From Arthrobacter_E sp044748305 (lineage in GTDB: Bacteria > Actinomycetota > Actinomycetes > Actinomycetales > Micrococcaceae), in the NCBI RefSeq assembly GCF_044748305.1, contig NZ_JBIVFT010000005.1, positions 182,179 through 246,178 on the forward strand: a DNA stretch of 64,000 nucleotides. The letters run 5' to 3'. Made by a program: the position numbers and the translations under genes. The notes under the pieces are model-generated. The model saw nothing but the letters and a program-made list of their open reading frames with translations. It had not been told where the DNA came from and ran no database searches. Each line of letters opens with the position of its first letter. Positions within the stretch are counted from its first letter, which is position 1. This document shows, piece after piece, positions 61,001 to 64,000 of the stretch.

Positions 61001-61522
61001 GAGCTTGCCTCCGGTGCCGCCACGGTAGCGCTTCCACCAGGCCGGCTCCCTCGACAGGAGGGTGCCCAAGACCACGGGCTTCTCGTCTCCGAGTTCCGGA
61101 CCGTAGCTCACTGCTTCCAGCGGACCATAACCCAACGGCTCCGACGCTCCGCCTGCGAGAGGTACGGCGTAGCCGTGGGCGAGCCGGGAATCCCCCTGCT
61201 CGAAGGAACTGGTCACCAGGACGCGACCATCGGGCAGGAAGCCCTTGTTGCGGGTGGAGGCATGTCCGAAGAAGGTCAGCTGGCGGAATCCGGAACCGTC
61301 CACACCCGCCGTGACGACCTCGGGCGCGGCTCCTCGCGTCACTGTCCAGACCAGCTGACGGCCGTCCGCCGTGAACCGCGGATTTCGTGCCGGCAGGTTC
61401 AGCGAGGACACCCGCCAGGCCCGTCCCCCGGTGAGGGGAGCCAGCCAGACGTCGTCCTCCGCGACGAAAGTGACCAGATCTTCATGGACATGGGGATACC
61501 TCAGATAGCCACGCTGTGTCAT
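58088..61522 (-). CDS. Tricorn-type protease (S41 family)
   Basis: 1144 residues from ATG 61522 (an in-frame GTG lies at 61540). N-terminal beta-propeller repeats of the WD40-like PD40 type (for example N-P-R-F-T-A-D-G and H-S-T/D-G-R style turns), a second propeller interrupted by an acidic Pro-rich insertion (about 380-450), a C1 helical domain, a PDZ domain (about 840-930) and a C-terminal serine protease domain. The latter has nucleophile Ser in E-F-A-G-S-D-G near residue 1018 and G-T-R-T-W-G-G. Family role: degrades proteasome-derived peptides to small products. Cytoplasmic. Confidence 0.9.
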   Translation of the reverse strand: MTQRGYLRYPHVHEDLVTFVAEDDVWLAPLTGGRAWRVSSLNLPARNPRFTADGRQLVWTVTRGAAPEVVTAGVDGSGFRQLTFFGHASTRNKGFLPDGRVLVTSSFEQGDSRLAHGYAVPLAGGASEPLGYGPLEAVSYGPELGDEKPVVLGTLLSREPAWWKRYRGGTGGKLWIDRDGNGEFVRLAAELNGNLTDPLWLDGRIHFLSDHEGYGNIYSIAPDGSGLRRHTDHESFYARHASTDGRRIVFESAGELFLLEEGQDQPRKLEIELGSTGAQPKALDAAKQLREAQPDHSGDASLVISQGALHWLRHQDGPARALESESGVRARLPRFLADGRLAYLHDRSGEEVLRIASLLADGEPTRPEPAATVEGEAANAHQDGHPELPRPVPARGTAPEDQDPANDQDPGASENGIEAEAGEGPGADDTAAARDEPAVHELTLPSRVVAVEASPDGQWLLLGTAFGDLLLVDSAGGTSETVVSAGSGSIEHLAWAPDSSHFAWAQAVDGHSERKLIRLRARPAGSDIIDVTDGRFIDSSPSFSTDGKFLAFLSGRSLDPVYDEQRFDLAFPHTIRPYLVTLSATEAAPFGPAVVEAAPQGGAGRSEKDTEPAVVVLDADGLSERIVALPVGQGNYEQLRAVPGALLYLDVPTEGVLGDGRARSDDEPPTAKLVRLDLAGGESKVLAEDVASYRLSGDGKQAALRSQGKLRTVPTSQDGADPKDVDLSRIRVTLEPRKVWRQQFREAWRLQRDFFWDETMGGLDWEEIHERYQPVLDRVGSFDDLVDLLWELHGELGTSHAYVRPPEPSEAGAGKQGFLGAELAERGGEWSVSRLLLGDSSDPQALSPLRRPGVAVRAGDTLLAVDGQPVGGPEARTPAELLRGSAGKAVELTVRAEDGTVRRTAVVPLGSEERLRYQDWVQTKRRVVAEASGGRFGYLHIPDMQAHGWAQLHRDLETEAAKDALVIDVRRNRGGHTSQLVAELIGRTVDAWTVSRGEYPTTYPYQAVRGPVVVITDEFAGSDGDIITQVVKMRGIGPVIGTRTWGGVIGIDMKFDLVDGTPVSQPRYAHFFEGGTGWGVENYGVDPDIEILFPPHAHKAGTDPQLEHGIGVLKEMLQEIPTKVAPSRDKLPRVVPAPLPPRRD

Positions 61523-61554
61523 AGTCACGATCCTAACCACGCCTCAGCCGAGGA

Positions 61555-63093
61555 TCACGGAGAACCGCTCGGCATCGTCGAGACCTCCTGGATCCTCCAC
61601 CGCCCTTCCACCAGCGTCAGCGCCAGCAGCACCTCCTCCACACGGCTCCCCCGCGCCCAGGCCGGGACCCCACGGCCGTTTCCGGGCCGGTCCGCCACAA
61701 TGCTGAATCCAGGGGTGGTCAGTGTCGCCCGGACCTCCGCAAGGGCGGAGCCACCGCGCCTCAACAGCTTCGTGCTCGATGCAGTCGGCCGGTAGCCCGC
61801 ATAGTGCCGTCCCTGCGTGCGAAGGGCACGGAGCAACACCCTGTCCCGATCCATCGCCCGGCCCGGGACGTACACCGAGCTCAGGCGGCTCTCGTCCCGG
61901 TCCTGGAGCATCCGGGCACGCGACTCGACCAGTTCGGGAACCGCCGCCACAGGATCCGGAACGGCCTGAGGACTCGTCTGCGACGGTGGCGTCGTCGTCG
62001 AGGCTGATCGACCGTTGTGAACGGCGGACAACCCGGTCAGCAGGGCTACGCTTGCCGCCGTGACCGCGGCTCCGATACCCGGCCTACGACGACGGCGGGC
62101 CGCCCGGCGGCCGCCCGCTCGGCGAGAGTGCGCTCGCGGTCTTTTCAGTGCCCGGAGCAGACCCGTCAGCCGCGCGGCGACGCCTCCCGGCGGCTCCGGC
62201 AGCACGGTCGTGACCAGTTCCGGTCCCATGCCGGGGTGCGCACCCGCCGCGATCCGCACCGGAAGAGCACGGCAGGCCCGCTGCACCGCCCTTGCGAAGG
62301 CCTCCGCCGTCACCCGCTCGTCCGGTTCCTCCTGTAGGCCCGCTTCCACCGCCAGAGCCAGGCCCCGGGGCACCTCAGGCCTGATGACCGGCAGCGGCGG
62401 CCGATAGGCGGACGGGCCTGGCGCCTCGCCCGTCAGGCACCACCAGGCGACGGCTGCCAAGGAATAGACGTCGGCGGCCGCACGACCGGCGTCGCCCCTC
62501 CGTGCGCGCCGGCCCGTATCGACGAACGGCGCGGTTCCCAGGAGCGGGCCTCTTTCCTCCTCGCCGCGGATCCGTGCCAGTCCGAAGTCGGACAGTAGAG
62601 GCTTTCCTTCCGCGCTGAACAGGATGTTGCCTGGCGCCACATCGCCGTGGACGAGCCCACGGGCGTGCAGATATGCCAGTGCCCTGGCGATCGGAACGAT
62701 CACGGTGACCGTCTCCTCCGGGGTGATGCGCCCCCGGGCCGCGACCAGGCTCGCGACCGTTCCACCGGGAGCGAAGTCCATCAGCAGCCCTTCGCCGGTT
62801 TTCAGTGCACCGTCACCAGCACTGCGGACGAGGGTCACGACTCGATGGACGGCGAGCAGATGCTCGTGTGAGATTCCGTTCTGTCTCCACCTTTCCGCAC
62901 GAAGCGACTCCGGCCTTCCACCGTCTCCGGCGGACCGCGGCGTCTTCAGCGCGCTCCGGGTGCCATCGGAGCCCTCCAGAAGCCAGACCTCGGACGTTCC
63001 TCCGGAACCCAGCAGGCCCCGCGTCCGGTACCCCTCCACCCGCGGCACGTCTTCGCCGTCGTCCGCGGACTGCTTCCTGAGATGTGCACTCAT
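61555..63093 (-). CDS. Membrane-anchored Ser/Thr protein kinase with atypical catalytic loop
   Basis: 512 residues from ATG 63093 with GGGCGAGG; a longer frame reaches 63165. Kinase domain 1-285: G-loop G-L-L-G-S-G-G-T-S (26-34), Lys50, catalytic loop H149-G-D-V-A-P-G-N156, D169-F-G-171. The usual H-R-D-x-K is H-G-D-V-A, so the Arg and the catalytic-loop Lys are missing while Asp and Asn stay. A very basic segment, one membrane helix (about 339-358) and an extracellular domain of about 150 residues without PASTA repeats follow. Signal and targets unknown. It lies 32 bases before the tricorn protease on the same strand. Confidence 0.85.
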   Translation of the reverse strand: MSAHLRKQSADDGEDVPRVEGYRTRGLLGSGGTSEVWLLEGSDGTRSALKTPRSAGDGGRPESLRAERWRQNGISHEHLLAVHRVVTLVRSAGDGALKTGEGLLMDFAPGGTVASLVAARGRITPEETVTVIVPIARALAYLHARGLVHGDVAPGNILFSAEGKPLLSDFGLARIRGEEERGPLLGTAPFVDTGRRARRGDAGRAAADVYSLAAVAWWCLTGEAPGPSAYRPPLPVIRPEVPRGLALAVEAGLQEEPDERVTAEAFARAVQRACRALPVRIAAGAHPGMGPELVTTVLPEPPGGVAARLTGLLRALKRPRAHSRRAGGRRAARRRRRPGIGAAVTAASVALLTGLSAVHNGRSASTTTPPSQTSPQAVPDPVAAVPELVESRARMLQDRDESRLSSVYVPGRAMDRDRVLLRALRTQGRHYAGYRPTASSTKLLRRGGSALAEVRATLTTPGFSIVADRPGNGRGVPAWARGSRVEEVLLALTLVEGRWRIQEVSTMPSGSP

Positions 63094-63261
63094 CCTCGCC
63101 CTTTCGATGCGCCCCGTCTCGTCCAGTAGTACGCCGTTCCGACACATCGTGCAGAAGTTATCCACAGGGAGGCGTGGACCTGCACGGTAACAATGCCGGG
63201 GTCAATGAGAGCTTCGCCACATCGGCCTCCCGGCGGGCACGACAGGTCTAAGCTGATACGC

Positions 63262-63930
63262 ATGACTTTGGAGTTCTCGACCCTGGGCCTCGCCCCGGAC
63301 CACGTCGACTACCTTCAGGCCTGGGAGGTGCAGCGGCAGCTGCACTCGGAAGTCCTGGAAGGTTCCCGTCCAAGCACCGTGCTGCTGTTGGAGCACGCCG
63401 CCGTCTATACCGCGGGCAAACGCACCGAAGAGCATGAGCGGCCGTTCGACGGCACGCCGGTGGTCCCGGTCGACCGAGGCGGCAAACTCACCTGGCACGG
63501 ACCCGGCCAGCTGGTGGCGTATCCGATCATCAAGCTGAAGAACCCCGCCGGAATCCGCGAATACGTGCACCGTCTGGAGGACGTCATCATCGCGGTGCTG
63601 GCCGATTACGGCATCACCGCGACGCGCGTGGATGGCAGGGCCGGAGTCTGGATCACCGCCGACGCAAAGGGGCCGGACCGGAAGATCGCCGCCATCGGCA
63701 TCCGCGTCCACGAGGGTGTGACGATGCATGGGATCGCCATCAACTGCAACAACGACCTCGCCCCCTACGCGCAGATCATCGCCTGCGGCATCCAGGATGC
63801 AGGGACGACCACCATCGCTCTGGAAACCGGCCGGAACATCTCGCCGGCGGATCTTGTTGAGCGGGTGACGGAAGAATTCCGCAAGCACGAGGACGAGCTC
63901 GTCGCCGTTGAAGAAGGAGTAGTTCTGTGA
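63262..63930 (+). CDS. lipB: Octanoyl-ACP:protein octanoyltransferase
   Basis: 222 residues from ATG 63262. Moves octanoate from ACP to lipoyl domains of E2 (sucB here) and GcvH. Motifs R-G-G-K-L-T-W-H-G-P-G-Q-L-V-A-Y-P (72-88), catalytic Lys141 (K-I-A-A-I-G-I) and Cys175 (I-I-A-C-G-I). Its stop overlaps the lipA GTG, so the two steps are coupled. Confidence 0.96.
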   Translation: MTLEFSTLGLAPDHVDYLQAWEVQRQLHSEVLEGSRPSTVLLLEHAAVYTAGKRTEEHERPFDGTPVVPVDRGGKLTWHGPGQLVAYPIIKLKNPAGIREYVHRLEDVIIAVLADYGITATRVDGRAGVWITADAKGPDRKIAAIGIRVHEGVTMHGIAINCNNDLAPYAQIIACGIQDAGTTTIALETGRNISPADLVERVTEEFRKHEDELVAVEEGVVL

Positions 63931-64000
63931 CTCTTGCCCCTGAAGGCCGTAAGCTCCTGCGCATCGAGCAACGCAACGCCGCGACCCCCGTGGAACGCAA
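63927..64000 (+). CDS. lipA: Lipoyl synthase, N-terminal fragment at window edge
   Basis: Starts with GTG in a GTGA overlap with lipB, after AAGGAG. The 24 visible residues (T-L-A-P-E-G-R-K-L-L-R-I-E and T-P-V-E-R-K) match the N terminus of actinobacterial LipA, which inserts sulfur into octanoyl-lipoyl domains. The radical-SAM core lies beyond the window. Confidence 0.88.
   Translation, partial: MTLAPEGRKLLRIEQRNAATPVER

Overview
The window is high-GC DNA from an actinobacterium, most likely an Arthrobacter-like member of the Micrococcaceae. The signs are a mycoredoxin (mycothiol redox system), class Ib ribonucleotide reductase nrdHIEF, a PAC2 protein, a DUF4192 protein, a tricorn-type protease, DtxR/IdeR-type iron boxes, and the order sigA / pepA / lpdA / sucB / lipB / lipA. 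No rRNA, tRNA, CRISPR array or complete transposon was seen.

Layout. 0.1-1.6 kb: mycoredoxin and a peptidoglycan glycosyltransferase. 1.7-9.6 kb: first iron locus, with an iron box, a TetR regulator, an IrtA-like fusion of a siderophore-interacting reductase and an ABC exporter-fold half, its IrtB-like partner, and an EntS-like MFS transporter divergent from a LysR regulator. 9.65-11.4 kb: an A+T-richer insertion with one DUF262/DUF1524 (GmrSD-like) gene. 11.5-16.2 kb: secreted lytic transglycosylase, DnaQ/BRCT exonuclease, an unknown protein and an ATP-dependent DNA ligase. 16.3-21.1 kb: second iron locus, five overlapping genes (binding protein, two FecCD permeases, ATPase, cytoplasmic siderophore reductase) behind a second iron box.

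21.2-31.6 kb is the accessory zone. It holds a fragment and a frameshifted copy of DUF222/HNH (REP13E12-type) genes, an alcohol dehydrogenase relic, an Lrp-type regulator divergent from a permease/alcohol dehydrogenase pair, an ORF that looks like the deletion scar of a type I restriction-modification operon, and several unrecognised genes including a possible DUF6414-like gene pair.

31.8-36.8 kb: nrdHIEF behind a NrdR-like box. A GIY-YIG/NUMOD3 homing-endonuclease gene sits between nrdE and nrdF, and its stop codon overlaps the nrdF start. 37-64 kb is mostly core: LysR, metE and metF, a ROK regulator, an RlmG-like methyltransferase, a protein tyrosine phosphatase, the primary sigma factor, DUF4192, MFS, PAC2, leucyl aminopeptidase, lpdA, sucB (E2), VOC and OsmC proteins, tricorn protease, a membrane Ser/Thr kinase, lipB and the start of lipA. 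lpdA, sucB, lipB and lipA belong together functionally: sucB carries the lipoyl domains, lpdA reoxidises them, and lipB and lipA make the lipoyl group.

The strongest leads are the homing endonuclease wired into the nrd operon, the restriction-modification scar, a DUF222/HNH gene broken by an exact 13-bp tandem duplication, and the uncharacterised gene pair at 30.3-31.6 kb.
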